The notes beneath the pieces are model-generated. The model saw only the letters and a list, made by a program, of their open reading frames with translations, was not told the DNA's origin and made no database searches. Below are positions 8,398-17,392 of a stretch of 64,000 nt of DNA, in pieces. Numbering within the stretch: the stretch's first letter is position 1; each line of letters begins with the position of its first letter. The position numbers were made by a program, and so were the translations under genes. Source of the stretch: Armatimonadota bacterium (GTDB lineage: Bacteria > Sysuimicrobiota > Sysuimicrobiia > Sysuimicrobiales > Kaftiobacteriaceae); NCBI GenBank assembly GCA_031081675.1, contig JAVHLZ010000002.1, forward strand, positions 73,439 to 137,438. Reading direction: 5' to 3'.

Positions 8398-9726
8398 ATG
8401 CTGGATCTGAAGCTCATCCGCGAGCATCCCGACCTGGTGCGGGAGGGAGTCCGCAGGAAGCAGGGGGACCCCGCCCTGGTGGACCGGGTCCTGGCGGCCG
8501 ATGCCCGCCGCCGCAGCCTGCTGGCGGAGGTGGAGCGGCTGCGGGCCGAACACCGGCGTGCATCGGCGGAGGTGACGCGCCTGGCGGGGGAGGAGCGGGA
8601 GCGGCGCATCGCGGACCTGCGCCGGATGGCAGACCGCCTGCGGAGCCTGGAGCCGGACCTGAAGGCGGCGGAAGACGAGCTGCGGCTGGCGCTCCTGGCG
8701 CTGCCCAACCTGCCCCACGAGAGCGTGCCCCCGGGGCGGGACGCCTCGGACAACGTGGTGGTGCGGTCCTGGGGCGAGCCCACGCGGTTTGACTTCACGC
8801 CTCAGGATCACGTGGCCCTGGGCACGCGCCTGGGCATTCTGGATCTGGACCGAGGGAGCAAGGTGGCCGGCTCGCGCTTTTACTACCTGCGGGGCGCGGG
8901 CGTGCTCCTGGAGCAGGCCCTGATGCGCCTGGGGCTGGATCTGCTGCTGGAAGAGGGGTTCGAGCCGGTGATCACCCCCTTCCTCATCCGTCCTGACATC
9001 CTCCTGGGAGCCTACGGGGGCGCGGAACTCGACACCCAGCAGATCTACCGCATCGAGGGAGAGAATTTGGTCCTGATCGGTACCTCGGAGCAGAGCGTGG
9101 CCGGTATGTACGCCGAGGAGACTCTGGACGAAGGCGCGCTGCCCTTGCGGGTGGCGGGGGTGTCCTGGTGCTTCCGGCGGGAGGCCGGCAGCTACGGCCG
9201 GGACGTGCGGGGGATGTACCGGGTGCACCAGTTCGACAAACTGGAGATGTTCTCGTTCACCACCCCCGAGCGCTCCTGGGATGAGCACGAGTACCTGGTC
9301 TCGCTGGAGGAGCGCTTCCTGCAGCGGTTGGGGCTGCCGTACCGGGTGGTGGCCCTGTGCGCGGGAGACACCGGCGCGCCCTCGGCCAAGACCTACGATG
9401 TGGAAACGTGGATGCCCGGCCGCGGCGGATACGGGGAGACCCACTCGTGCAGCAACTGCACCGACTTCCAGGCCCGCCGCCTGGGCATCCGGGTGCGCCG
9501 TCGCGGCGGGGGGACGGTCTACGCCCACACCCTCAACGGCACCCTGGTCGCCACCAGCCGGGCGCTGATCGCCGTGCTGGAAAACTACCAGCAGCGCGAC
9601 GGCACCGTGCGGGTCCCCGACGCCCTGGTGCCGTACATGAACGGGATCCAGGTGATCGAACCCCCCGCTCACTCTTCGCGATCTACGCGATCTGCGCACT
9701 CTCCTCGATCCACCCCGTCCGAGTGA
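8398..9726 (+). CDS. serS: seryl-tRNA synthetase
   Basis: Class II enzyme that charges tRNA-Ser (and tRNA-Sec) with serine. An N-terminal coiled coil (residues about 1-105, rich in RRSLLAEVERLRAEHRRA) is followed by the catalytic domain with motif 2 (SWCFRREAGSYGRDVRGMYRVHQF segments) and a late motif 3 region with GTLVATSRALIAVLENYQ. The ATG at 8398 has GGGGAGGGG just upstream. The normal protein end, ALVPYMNGIQVIE, is followed by about 20 low-complexity Ser/Arg residues encoded by the palindromic repeat described separately. Three tRNA-Ser genes lie in the same window. Confidence 0.95.
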   Translation: MLDLKLIREHPDLVREGVRRKQGDPALVDRVLAADARRRSLLAEVERLRAEHRRASAEVTRLAGEERERRIADLRRMADRLRSLEPDLKAAEDELRLALLALPNLPHESVPPGRDASDNVVVRSWGEPTRFDFTPQDHVALGTRLGILDLDRGSKVAGSRFYYLRGAGVLLEQALMRLGLDLLLEEGFEPVITPFLIRPDILLGAYGGAELDTQQIYRIEGENLVLIGTSEQSVAGMYAEETLDEGALPLRVAGVSWCFRREAGSYGRDVRGMYRVHQFDKLEMFSFTTPERSWDEHEYLVSLEERFLQRLGLPYRVVALCAGDTGAPSAKTYDVETWMPGRGGYGETHSCSNCTDFQARRLGIRVRRRGGGTVYAHTLNGTLVATSRALIAVLENYQQRDGTVRVPDALVPYMNGIQVIEPPAHSSRSTRSAHSPRSTPSE

Positions 9727-9793
9727 GGAGATCGCGCGGACTGCCCGGATCGAGTAGACTGTACAGATTGCGTAGATCGCGCAGAGTGCGGGG
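9663..9793. repeat. long imperfect inverted repeat at the serS end
   Basis: Two arms of about 30 bases, 9663-9693 and 9765-9793, are nearly perfect reverse complements of each other, sharing the core CGCGATCTACGC; they differ by one 2-base insertion and two substitutions. Inside the loop CTCGATCC and GGATCGAG can also pair. The element starts in the last codons of serS and ends just before the next gene. It has no U-tract, so it is not a standard terminator, though it could stop transcription or protect the RNA end. Confidence 0.65.
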
Positions 9794-9817
9794 TTGCGCA
9801 GATCGAAGGAGGGGGCC

Positions 9818-11338
9818 GTGATTCTCCGGGTGGTCGTCTTCGGTGCCGGGGCGGTGCTGATGGGGCTGGAGATCGTCGGCAGCCGGGTCCTGGCCCCGTA
9901 TTTTGGCAGTTCGGTGTACGTCTGGGGCAGCCTCATCAGCATCTTCCTGGCCGCCCTCAGCATCGGGTACTACCTGGGCGGGCGCGCCGCCGACCGGTGG
10001 CCGCGGCCCGGCGCCCTGGCGGCGGCGCTCCTGGTCGCGGGGATCCTGATCCTGCTGCTGCCGGTGGCCTCCCGCCCGATCCTGGAGGCGCTGGCGGCCC
10101 GGGACCTGGGTCCCCGGGCCAGCCCCCTGCTGGCGTCGGTGATCCTGTTTGTCCTCCCCAGCCTGCTGCTGGGGACCACGTCGCCGTTTGCGGTGAAGCT
10201 GGCGGCCACCGACCTGGCCACGGTGGGCAACACCGCCGGGCTGCTGTATGCCATCTCCACCGCCGGCAGCATCGCCGGGACCCTGCTGACCGCGTTCGTC
10301 CTCATCCCCGCCATGGGGGTGCGGGCCATCCTGTACACCCTGGGGGGCAGCCTGGTGGCCTTCGCCGCGCTGCTGGCCGTGCAGGCCGGGCGGGTGGTCC
10401 GGCCCGCCACCGCGGCGGCGGTGGCGCTGCTGCTGGCCGCCGGGGCGGCGCAGGCCCGGGCGGCGCCCGGGCGGGTCCTGTTCCAGAAGGACAGCCTGTA
10501 TCACCGCATCCTGGTGCATGAGGAGGGCGAGTGGCGCTACCTCCGGTTCAACCGGTCGCTGCAGGGGGGCATGTGGCTGCGGGACCCCACCGTCAGCCCC
10601 CTGCGCTACACCGACTACGTGCACCTGGCGTGGCTGTTCCAGCCGGCCCTGCGGCGGGTGCTGGTGGTGGGCCTGGGGGCCGGTTCGGTGCCCAAACGGT
10701 TCCTTCGGGACTACCCCGCCGTGCAGGTGGACTCGGTGGAACTCGACCCGGCGGTGGTGGGCGTGGCCAGGGAGTATTTCGCGGTGCGGGATGATCCCCG
10801 CCACCGGATCGTGGTGCAGGACGGCCGCCAGTACATCCGCCGCAGCCAGGACGCCTACGACCTCATCCTGATGGATGCCTACTTTGCCGAAGGCATCCCC
10901 TTCCACCTGGTGACCCGGGAGTTTCTCCGCCAGGCCCGCGCGCGGCTTCAGCCCGGGGGCGTCATCGCCGCCAACGTGGTGGGGGCCCTGGGCGGCTCCA
11001 ACAGCGCCCTGTTCCGGGCCATCTACCGCACCTACGCCGCCGAGTTCGCCGGCCTGTACGTGTTTGCGGTGGGGTTTGCGGCCGGGCGGGAAGAGGAGGC
11101 CACCCGGACGATCCTGCTGTTTGCCACGGACACGCCGGGCCTGACGGCCCCGATCCTCGCGGCCCGCCTGGACGCGCTGCAGCGCCGGCGGGCCATCTCC
11201 GAGCTGGTCACCCGGTCGGCGCTGCGGGACTTCTACGACCGGCCCGTGCGCACCGCGGACGTGCCGGTCCTCACCGACGACTACGCGCCGGTGGACATCC
11301 TCCCCGTGTACGGCTGGCAGCCGGAAACCCGCAACTGA
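9818..11338 (+). CDS. membrane-anchored spermidine synthase-like protein
   Basis: A 506-residue protein of the fused type: about six or seven membrane helices in residues 1-215, then a Rossmann methyltransferase/aminopropyltransferase domain. The second half keeps VVGLGAGSVPKRFL (nucleotide-binding loop), VDSVELDPAVV (acidic residue for the nucleoside) and the catalytic-type DLILMDAYF. Such proteins are annotated as fused MFS/spermidine synthase, but a true polyamine product is unproven. I chose GTG 9818 because GAAGGAGGGGG precedes it. Confidence 0.8.
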   Translation: MILRVVVFGAGAVLMGLEIVGSRVLAPYFGSSVYVWGSLISIFLAALSIGYYLGGRAADRWPRPGALAAALLVAGILILLLPVASRPILEALAARDLGPRASPLLASVILFVLPSLLLGTTSPFAVKLAATDLATVGNTAGLLYAISTAGSIAGTLLTAFVLIPAMGVRAILYTLGGSLVAFAALLAVQAGRVVRPATAAAVALLLAAGAAQARAAPGRVLFQKDSLYHRILVHEEGEWRYLRFNRSLQGGMWLRDPTVSPLRYTDYVHLAWLFQPALRRVLVVGLGAGSVPKRFLRDYPAVQVDSVELDPAVVGVAREYFAVRDDPRHRIVVQDGRQYIRRSQDAYDLILMDAYFAEGIPFHLVTREFLRQARARLQPGGVIAANVVGALGGSNSALFRAIYRTYAAEFAGLYVFAVGFAAGREEEATRTILLFATDTPGLTAPILAARLDALQRRRAISELVTRSALRDFYDRPVRTADVPVLTDDYAPVDILPVYGWQPETRN

Positions 11339-11357
11339 CGGCGGAAACGGGACACGC

Positions 11358-11395
11358 CCACGCCCCGGGCGGCGTCCGGGGTGTTCCGGGCGTGG
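11358..11395. terminator. candidate bidirectional terminator hairpin
   Basis: CCACGCCC at 11358-11365 pairs with GGGCGTGG at 11388-11395 between two convergent genes. There is no run of T on either side, so efficiency is uncertain. Confidence 0.4.
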
Positions 11396-11408
11396 TGCGG
11401 CGGGTGTG

Positions 11409-11879
11409 CTATTTGGAGTGCTTGTCGGCGACTTTGGTGGCGCCGTAGGCGTCGGGCTTGGTGACGGCCAGGTAGCCCGAGCCGTTCACCATGCCCACCA
11501 CCTCGCGGATGATCTGCTTGGTGTCGCCGTTGGGGCCCACGTCCAGGTGAATCTCCACCGGCAGCTCCGCGTGGCCGTTGCGGGACAGTTCGGCGCTGAG
11601 CAGGCCGGCAGTCTCCAGGCTGAGGGACGTCTCCACCAGAATCCGCTGGCGCAGGCTGGCCATCTTGCGCTGGTAGGTTTTCCGGAAGAAGTACCGCCCG
11701 CCGCGGCCCACCCGGTGGATGATGACGGCCGTCACGAAGCAGGTGCGGTCTCCCAGCAGGGAGTCGGTGCCGACGATGAGGTGATAGCGCTGGTCGGGGT
11801 CCTCGTTGATGAAGTCGACCAGCCTCTCGAACATCTGCCGGAAGGTCAGCCGGCCGTAGGTCGGGCTATAGAAATCCAT
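11409..11879 (-). CDS. YkuK-like ribonuclease H-fold protein (DUF458)
   Basis: A 156-residue protein of the DUF458/YkuK family, which has a predicted RNase H-like fold. The typical N-terminus MDFYSPTYGRLTF, the VGTDSLLG core with a conserved Asp, and the late HLDVGPNGDTKQIIREVVGM block are all present. Biological role is not established; nuclease activity is a prediction from the fold. It is the last gene of a minus-strand series, 66 bases after the MFS gene. Confidence 0.8.
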   Translation of the reverse strand: MDFYSPTYGRLTFRQMFERLVDFINEDPDQRYHLIVGTDSLLGDRTCFVTAVIIHRVGRGGRYFFRKTYQRKMASLRQRILVETSLSLETAGLLSAELSRNGHAELPVEIHLDVGPNGDTKQIIREVVGMVNGSGYLAVTKPDAYGATKVADKHSK

Positions 11880-11945
11880 CGCTGGCGCCTCGGATTTCAG
11901 TATACGGGAGCCGTCCGCATACCCGCAACGGCAGCCTGGCGTTCT

Positions 11946-13160
11946 CTAGCGTTCTGTCATCACCGTGCGTGCCCCGGCGGAGAGCATCGCAGTCGCCACC
12001 ACCGCCGCCCCGGCCAGCAGGGCGGCCGGCGCGCCCGCGGCGGTGGCCGTGGCCCCCATCAGCAGGCCCCCCAGGGAGGGGGCACCGATGAAGGTCATGG
12101 TGATCAGGCTGAGGACCCGTCCCCGCACCTGGGGCGGGGTACGTTCCTGGAGCATGGTCACCAGGGTGGTGCCGGCGGTGGCCACCAGCCCGCCGCCGAC
12201 GAACAGCATTGCCAGGGACAGCGCGACGTGGCGGGACAGGACAAAAGCGGCCAGGCAGGCGGCAAACCCCAGGTTGGCCAGGACGTAATACCGCCCCCGG
12301 TGGCGGATGTCCCCTCGCGCGGCCAGCAGCAGCGATCCCGCGATGGTCCCCGCCCCGGGCGCCGCCAGCAGGAACCCCAGCCCCCGCGCGCCCACCGCCA
12401 GGATGTCCCGGGCGAACACGGGCAGCAGCGCCACGTAGGACCGGCCACACACGCTCACCACCAGGGCCAGGGCGATGAGGGTCCGGGTGGCCGGCGTCTC
12501 CCGCACATACCGCAGCCCCTCCCGCAGGTAGTGCCACACGCTTCCGCCAGAGCCCGCCGCCCGGCGCTCGGGGACGCCCCGCAGGAGGGCCAGCGACAGC
12601 AGCACGGCCCCGAAAGACACGGCATTCAGGTAGAAGAGGATGTACACCCGCTCGTTGCCCACGGCGCTCAGGACCGCTCCGGCCAGCGCGGGGCCCAGGA
12701 AGGCCGCGCTCTGGTAGGAGGCCCCGGCCAGGGATACGGCGCTCAGGAGCGCGTCGGGAGCCACCAGGTCGGGGATCAGGGCCTGGCGGGTGGGGTTCTC
12801 AAACGCCAGGAAGACGCCTTCGAGGAAATTCAGCGCGATGATGACCTCCACCCGCAGGTGGCCGGTGTGGGCCAGGATGGCCAGAGCCGCCGCGCCGGCC
12901 ATCATGCCCGCCTGGCAGAGCATCATCAGGCGGACCCGGGGCACCCGGTCCGCCACCACCCCGCCGATGATCGGCAAGACCAGCATCGGCGCGGCGAACG
13001 CCAGGCTGTTCAGCCCCAGGTACAGAGGGGAGCCGGTCAGGGCGTACACCGTCCAGCCGATGCCCACGCTGGCCATCCAGGTGCCGGTGTGGGAGATCAG
13101 CAGGCCCAGCCACAGGAGGCGGAAGTTGCGGGAGCGGACGGCGGCGAACCGGGGCGGCAC
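11946..13160 (-). CDS. MFS transporter (EntS/MFS_3-like exporter)
   Basis: A 404-residue, 12-helix major facilitator of the family that includes enterobactin exporter EntS and many macrolide or drug efflux proteins. Visible marks are the N-terminal RSRNFRLLWLGLLISHTGTWM, GGVVADRVPRVRLM (motif A between helices 2 and 3) and LNFLEGVFLAFENPTRQAL. Substrate unknown. It lies 23 bases downstream of recR on the same strand and is probably read with it. Confidence 0.85.
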   Translation of the reverse strand: MPPRFAAVRSRNFRLLWLGLLISHTGTWMASVGIGWTVYALTGSPLYLGLNSLAFAAPMLVLPIIGGVVADRVPRVRLMMLCQAGMMAGAAALAILAHTGHLRVEVIIALNFLEGVFLAFENPTRQALIPDLVAPDALLSAVSLAGASYQSAAFLGPALAGAVLSAVGNERVYILFYLNAVSFGAVLLSLALLRGVPERRAAGSGGSVWHYLREGLRYVRETPATRTLIALALVVSVCGRSYVALLPVFARDILAVGARGLGFLLAAPGAGTIAGSLLLAARGDIRHRGRYYVLANLGFAACLAAFVLSRHVALSLAMLFVGGGLVATAGTTLVTMLQERTPPQVRGRVLSLITMTFIGAPSLGGLLMGATATAAGAPAALLAGAAVVATAMLSAGARTVMTER

Positions 13161-13183
13161 GGAACACTCCTGCGCAGGCCCGG

Positions 13184-13786
13184 CTACATCTCCCGCCGTC
13201 CCTCGAGGGCCTTCGCCAGGGTGACCTCGTCGGCGTACTCCAGGTCGGCGCCCACGGGCAGCCCGTGGGCGATGCGCGTCACCCGGACGCCCAGAGGCTT
13301 GAGGATGCGGGCCAGGTACAGGGCGGTGGCCTCACCCTCCACCCGGGGGTTGGTGGCGATGATCACCTCCCGGACCTCGCCGTCCTGCACCCGGCGCAGC
13401 AGCTCGGCGATCTTCAGGTCGTCGGGTCCCACCCCGTCCAGAGGAGAGATGGCGCCGTGAAGCACGTGATACAGCCCCCGGTACTCCCGGGTCCGCTCCA
13501 TGGCCAGGACATCCCGGGGATCCTCCACGACGCAGATCACGCTGCGGGTGCGGGTGGGGTTGGAGCAGATGGCGCACGGGTCGGAATCGGTGATGTGGAA
13601 GCAGATGCTGCAGTACCGGATCTGCGCCTTGGCGTCCAGGATCGCCTGGGCCAGGCGGCTGGCGTCCTCGGCAGGCATCCGGAGGATGTGGAAGGCCAGC
13701 CGCTGGGCCGTCTTGGGCCCCACGGTGGGCATCTTGGACAGCTCGGCGATCAGGCGGGCCAGGGGCTCCGGGTACACAGGCGTCAC
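13184..13786 (-). CDS. recR: recombination mediator RecR
   Basis: Works with RecO (and RecF) to load RecA on single-stranded gaps. The 200-residue protein shows the helix-hairpin-helix region [20 protein letters not shown], the four-cysteine zinc motif [18 protein letters not shown], and a Toprim domain starting at [15 protein letters not shown], with a C-terminal [20 protein letters not shown]. It follows ybaB and dnaX in the classical dnaX-ybaB-recR order. Confidence 0.97.
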   Translation of the reverse strand: MTPVYPEPLARLIAELSKMPTVGPKTAQRLAFHILRMPAEDASRLAQAILDAKAQIRYCSICFHITDSDPCAICSNPTRTRSVICVVEDPRDVLAMERTREYRGLYHVLHGAISPLDGVGPDDLKIAELLRRVQDGEVREVIIATNPRVEGEATALYLARILKPLGVRVTRIAHGLPVGADLEYADEVTLAKALEGRREM

Positions 13787-13866
13787 ACCGGCGGATCGGA
13801 GTCCGCTCTTAGCATACCCCGGCGCCGGCCCCCGGGCCAGCAGCCCGCCGGGAGGCCGGAGAGCCC

Positions 13867-14163
13867 CTAGGGCAGGCCGCCGCCCAGGGCGCGCATCTTC
13901 TCCTCCGCCCGCTCCCGGGCCGCCCGCTGGGCCGCGGTGACGGCGGCCACGATCAGGTCGGTCAGCATCTGCACGTCGGCGGGATCCACCACCGAGGGGT
14001 CAATGGTCAGATCCACCACGTCCCCGTGGCCGTCGACCACCGCCCGGACGACCCCGCCCCCCGCGGCGGCCTCCACGCGCTCCTGGCGCAGCTCTTCCTG
14101 CAGCCGCGCCATATCCTGCTGCAGGCGCTGCATCTGCTTCATCAGCCGGCCCACGTCCTTCAC
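13867..14163 (-). CDS. ybaB: nucleoid-associated protein, YbaB/EbfC family
   Basis: A 98-residue DNA-binding protein that forms tweezer-like dimers. The N-terminal [18 protein letters not shown] coiled coil and the [20 protein letters not shown] core match the family. It lies between dnaX and recR, 46 bases after dnaX. Known members bind DNA with little sequence specificity and may influence replication or repair gene expression. Confidence 0.93.
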   Translation of the reverse strand: MKDVGRLMKQMQRLQQDMARLQEELRQERVEAAAGGGVVRAVVDGHGDVVDLTIDPSVVDPADVQMLTDLIVAAVTAAQRAARERAEEKMRALGGGLP

Positions 14164-14209
14164 GCCCTCACCGCCCTCGCGCCTCCGGAGCGCCTGTCCG
14201 GCGCCCGCG

Positions 14210-15850
14210 TCAGTCCAGCGGCTTGACCTCCAGGATCTGGGCTCCGAACAGTTCGGCCGCCCGGGCCACCACCGGGTCCGCCACCGGCGGAGGGGTGGGT
14301 TCGGGAAGGGTCTCGATGAGGGTGCAGTGCAGGCGCAGCCGGCGCTGCAGCACCCGCTCCAGGGCCCCCTCGACGACGGCGCGGTTTTCCGGGCGGTGCA
14401 GGTTGTCCACGTGAAAGTTGTAGCCCGCCCGCAGCCCCACCACCAGGGTGGAGCCCTCCACCCGGAGGGGGACGCCCTCGATCAGCAGCGCGTGGCAGAA
14501 CATCTTGGTGCGCTTGACCTCCTCCAGGATGCGCCCCCACAGCTGCCGGACCTGGTTCAGGTCGACGGCCGGTGGGGGGTCAGCCGGCGATGGCGCGGGA
14601 GCGGGCTCCTCCGCTTCCCGGGGGGCGGGTTCCTCGGGCCGCGGGGCGGGGCGGGGGGGCTCCGGGGTGGAGGCCGGGGCCGGTGCCGCGGGCGCGGGGG
14701 CGCCGGCGATTTTCTGCTCCAGCAGGCGCAGGCGCGCCCGCAGGCCTTCCAGGGTCGGATCCATCTCGGGCCGGCACAGGCGGACCAGCGCCACCTCCAG
14801 CAGCAGCCGCGGCTGCGGGTTCCAGCGGGCCTCGGCCTCGGTGGCCGACAGAACCGCCAGCGCCCGCAGGATGTCCTCCACCGACGTCCGTTCGGCCTGG
14901 GCGCTGAGGGCTGCCAGCCTGGCCTCGGTGGTGTCCAGCAGATCGGCGTCCCGGGACCCGGTGGCGACCACCAGCAGGTCGCGGAAGTGGTCCAGTAGCG
15001 CGCGCAGGAGCTGGCGGGCGTCCCGCCCGTCGGCGGCGGCCTGGTGGACCAGCGCCAGGCAGGCGGTGGGGTCGCGGGCGATCACCGCGTCCGCCAGCCG
15101 CAGCGCCGTCTCCTCTTCCACCAGGCCCAGGACCGCCACCACGTCGTCGGCGGTGACGGGCCCCTGGGCGAAGGCGACCAGCTGGTCCAGCATCGATTCG
15201 GCGTCGCGCACCGAGCCGTCGGCGCTGGCCGCGATCAGGGTCAGCGCCCGCTCGTCCACCGCAAACCCCTCCTCCCGGGCGATGTGGCGCAGCCGGGCGA
15301 CGATCTCCCGGCTGCTGACCCGGCGGAAGTCGAACCGCTGGCACCGGGAGAGGATGGTGGGAGGCAGCCGGTGGGGCTCGGTGGTGACCAGGATGAGGAC
15401 GGCGTGGGCCGGGGGCTCCTCCAGGGTCTTGAGCAGCGCGTTGGCGGCTTCGGGGGTGAGCATGTGCGCCTCGTCGATGATGTAGACCTTGTACCGCGCC
15501 TCGGCGGGCGCCAGGCGGATCCGGTCCCGCAGCTCCCGGATCTCCTCGATCCCGCGGTTGCTGGCCGCATCGATCTCGATGACGTCCACCGCGTAGCCCC
15601 CGCCGATGGCCTCGCACTGGGCGCAGGCGTTGCACGGGGTGGGCGTGGGCCCCTGGGCGCAGTTCAGGGCCTTGGCCAGGATGCGGGCGGTGGTGGTCTT
15701 GCCGGTCCCCCGATGGCCGGCGAACAGGTAGGCGTGCACCACCCGCTGGGCGCGGATGGCGTTCTGCAGGGTCCGCGTCACCCGTTCCTGACCGATGACC
15801 TCCTCGAACGTCCGGGGCCGCCACTTCCGATAGAAGGACAGGTGGGACAT
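14210..15850 (-). CDS. dnaX: DNA polymerase III subunit gamma/tau
   Basis: Clamp-loader ATPase of the replicase, 546 residues from the ATG at 15850 (MSHLSFYRKWRP, the universal family start). Walker A is GHRGTGKTTTARILAKAL; a four-cysteine zinc module follows (CNACAQCEAIGGG); Walker B is KVYIIDEAHML; sensor 1 TTEPHRLPPTILSRCQRF is intact. A Pro/Ala/Glu-rich linker near residues 380-435 precedes a tau-like C-terminal domain. I see no obvious slippery A-run for a programmed gamma frameshift. First gene of the dnaX-ybaB-recR operon. Confidence 0.96.
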   Translation of the reverse strand: MSHLSFYRKWRPRTFEEVIGQERVTRTLQNAIRAQRVVHAYLFAGHRGTGKTTTARILAKALNCAQGPTPTPCNACAQCEAIGGGYAVDVIEIDAASNRGIEEIRELRDRIRLAPAEARYKVYIIDEAHMLTPEAANALLKTLEEPPAHAVLILVTTEPHRLPPTILSRCQRFDFRRVSSREIVARLRHIAREEGFAVDERALTLIAASADGSVRDAESMLDQLVAFAQGPVTADDVVAVLGLVEEETALRLADAVIARDPTACLALVHQAAADGRDARQLLRALLDHFRDLLVVATGSRDADLLDTTEARLAALSAQAERTSVEDILRALAVLSATEAEARWNPQPRLLLEVALVRLCRPEMDPTLEGLRARLRLLEQKIAGAPAPAAPAPASTPEPPRPAPRPEEPAPREAEEPAPAPSPADPPPAVDLNQVRQLWGRILEEVKRTKMFCHALLIEGVPLRVEGSTLVVGLRAGYNFHVDNLHRPENRAVVEGALERVLQRRLRLHCTLIETLPEPTPPPVADPVVARAAELFGAQILEVKPLD

Positions 15851-15933
15851 GGACTCCCTCGCCCACTGGAACTCCACGCAGCATTTCGCCAGGTGGCAGG
15901 CATCTCCTGTGGCGCGACGAAATCCACCGCGCG

Positions 15934-16947
15934 GTGGTCGCGCAGTCGTCCCTGGGACAGGTCATCCCTGCCGGCCTGACCGCCTTCGCCCTGGCGTCGG
16001 CGCTGGCGGCCGCGTGGGTGTGGCGGGACGCGCGGGCGCGCCTGTCCGGACCCGAGGCCGAAGTGTGGGTGTGGGCGGTGGGGACCCTGGTGGCCCTGCC
16101 GGTCTTCCTCCCCCTGTACCTGCTGGCCGCCCGACCCGTGGGGAGGACCATCCACTGCCCCGCGTGCGGGCGCCCGACGCTCAGCCACCGGGCGTCCTGC
16201 CTGCACTGCGGCCACCCGCTGGCGTTCGACGCCCCGCCGGGCCACTGGGGCCTGGGGGAGGCGGTCGGGGTGGCGGTGGTGTTTCTGGTCACCCTGCCGG
16301 TGGCGGCCCAGGCCCTGGGGCTGGAGGTGACGTCCGCCCTCCCGGTGCTGTCGGCGGTGGCGGTGGCCCAGAACGCGCTGTTCGTGGGCCTCGCCCTGTA
16401 TGTCGTGCGTCGGCGCTACCGCCTGCCGGGGTCGGCCGTGGGCCTGACCCTGCGGGCGTGGCCGCAGACGGCGGCGGTGGGGCTGGCGGTGGGCGCGGCC
16501 AGCGTGTCCCTCAGCGTGGGCGCCGAGCACCTGGCGGTGTGGGCCATCGGTCTGCTGGTGGGCCGCGAGCGCGCCGAGGCGATGGCGGAGGCCGAGCACG
16601 CCCGGGACGTGCTGGCGGGCATCCTGCGCGGGCCGCTGACCGGCGTCGAGCTGGCGTGGGTGGTGGTGCTGGTGTGCGTGCTGGTGCCCGTGGGGGAAGA
16701 GCTGTACTTCCGGGGGCTCCTGTACGGAGCGCTGCGCCCCCACAGCCCGGCGCTGGCCACGGCGGTTTCCGCCGTCGTCTTCGCGGCCGTCCACCAGCAG
16801 GTGATACACTTCCTGCCCATCCTCCTGCTGGGCGTGGTGCTCGCGGTACTGTACCAGCGCACCGGCTCACTGGTCGGGCCCATGGTGGTCCACGGCATCA
16901 ACAACCTCGTGGCCGTCCTGGCCATCCTGAACAACTGGAATGTGTGA
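15934..16947 (+). CDS. CPBP-family intramembrane glutamic protease with a zinc ribbon
   Basis: A 337-residue membrane protein of the CAAX-protease/bacteriocin-processing (Abi) family. All three catalytic motifs are visible: EELYFR with E255, E256 and R260, then VFAAVHQ, then VHGINN near the C-terminus. Unusually, a four-cysteine zinc ribbon (C75, C78, C89, C92) sits between the second and third membrane helices. Substrate unknown. It is divergent from dnaX and immediately upstream of the SRP RNA gene. No clear ribosome binding site precedes the GTG, so the start is uncertain. Confidence 0.82.
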   Translation: MVAQSSLGQVIPAGLTAFALASALAAAWVWRDARARLSGPEAEVWVWAVGTLVALPVFLPLYLLAARPVGRTIHCPACGRPTLSHRASCLHCGHPLAFDAPPGHWGLGEAVGVAVVFLVTLPVAAQALGLEVTSALPVLSAVAVAQNALFVGLALYVVRRRYRLPGSAVGLTLRAWPQTAAVGLAVGAASVSLSVGAEHLAVWAIGLLVGRERAEAMAEAEHARDVLAGILRGPLTGVELAWVVVLVCVLVPVGEELYFRGLLYGALRPHSPALATAVSAVVFAAVHQQVIHFLPILLLGVVLAVLYQRTGSLVGPMVVHGINNLVAVLAILNNWNV

Positions 16948-16968
16948 GTGGCGCCCGCCGGTCGGGTG

Positions 16969-16974
16969 TACAAT
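16969..16974 (+). promoter_or_regulatory. candidate -10 box of the SRP RNA gene
   Basis: TACAAT lies directly before the first SRP RNA bases. No convincing -35 box is seen. The placement implies that the mature RNA starts a few bases downstream of the helix end I marked. Confidence 0.45.
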
Positions 16975-17252
16975 GGTGCCGGCCGTGCTAGGCGGGGAGC
17001 TAGCGGTTCCCTGTACCCGCAATCCGCTATAGCGGGGCTGAACTCCCGTCCGAGGCGGCGCCGTTCAGGGTCTGGCCGGGACACGTGGCGACGAGGACCG
17101 GGTCCTGCGCGCCGGGACCTGACCAACCCCGCCAGGTCCGGAAGGAAGCAACGGTACGTCAGATCTCCCGGGTGCCGCAGGGCAGCCCGGTCGGAGCCGG
17201 CGACCCCGATCCCGCCTGGGCGGCGGGCGTCGACGACGGGTGCACGGCCGCT
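16975..17252 (+). ncRNA. ffs: signal recognition particle RNA, large bacterial type
   Basis: About 275-nt SRP RNA with both S and Alu domains, as in Bacillus scRNA. The Alu part is clear: GTGCTAGGCGGGGAGCTAGC, then CTGTACCCGCAATCCGCTAT. The Ffh-binding apical loop reads CAGGTCCGGAAGGAAGCAAC, followed by the returning strand GGGTGCCGCAGGG. The ends pair (GTGCCGGCCGTGC with GTGCACGGCCGC). A large SRP RNA next to dnaX-ybaB-recR is a Firmicutes-like arrangement. Exact ends are estimated from the terminal helix. Confidence 0.95.
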
Positions 17253-17259
17253 CCCAATA

Positions 17260-17306
17260 GAAAGGGAAGAGGGAAGAGGGAAGAAGGAAGAAGGGAGAAG
17301 GGGGCG
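17260..17306. repeat. purine-rich GGGAAGA simple repeat
   Basis: A run of GGGAAGA and AGGAAGA units just after the SRP RNA gene, followed by GGTCAGG-type short repeats to about 17336. No function is visible; it may have arisen by slippage. Confidence 0.6.
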
Positions 17307-17392
17307 GCGGTCAGGGGCGGGAGGTCAGGAGTTGGAGGCCTTGTACCGGGCGGGTGACGGTCGCGCCCGACGGCACCGGTCACCCTGGACGG

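Noticed and set aside
11406..13460. Open frame of 684 codons on the plus strand
   Set aside because: Antisense to the YkuK-like, MFS and recR genes, all of which have clear family motifs on the minus strand.
14580..15877. Programmed frameshift site in dnaX
   Set aside because: No A-run or typical slippery heptamer with a downstream hairpin was found in the expected region.
17260..17306. CRISPR-like or regulatory repeat after the SRP RNA gene
   Set aside because: Units are 7 bases of GGGAAGA type with no spacers; simple-sequence slippage explains it.
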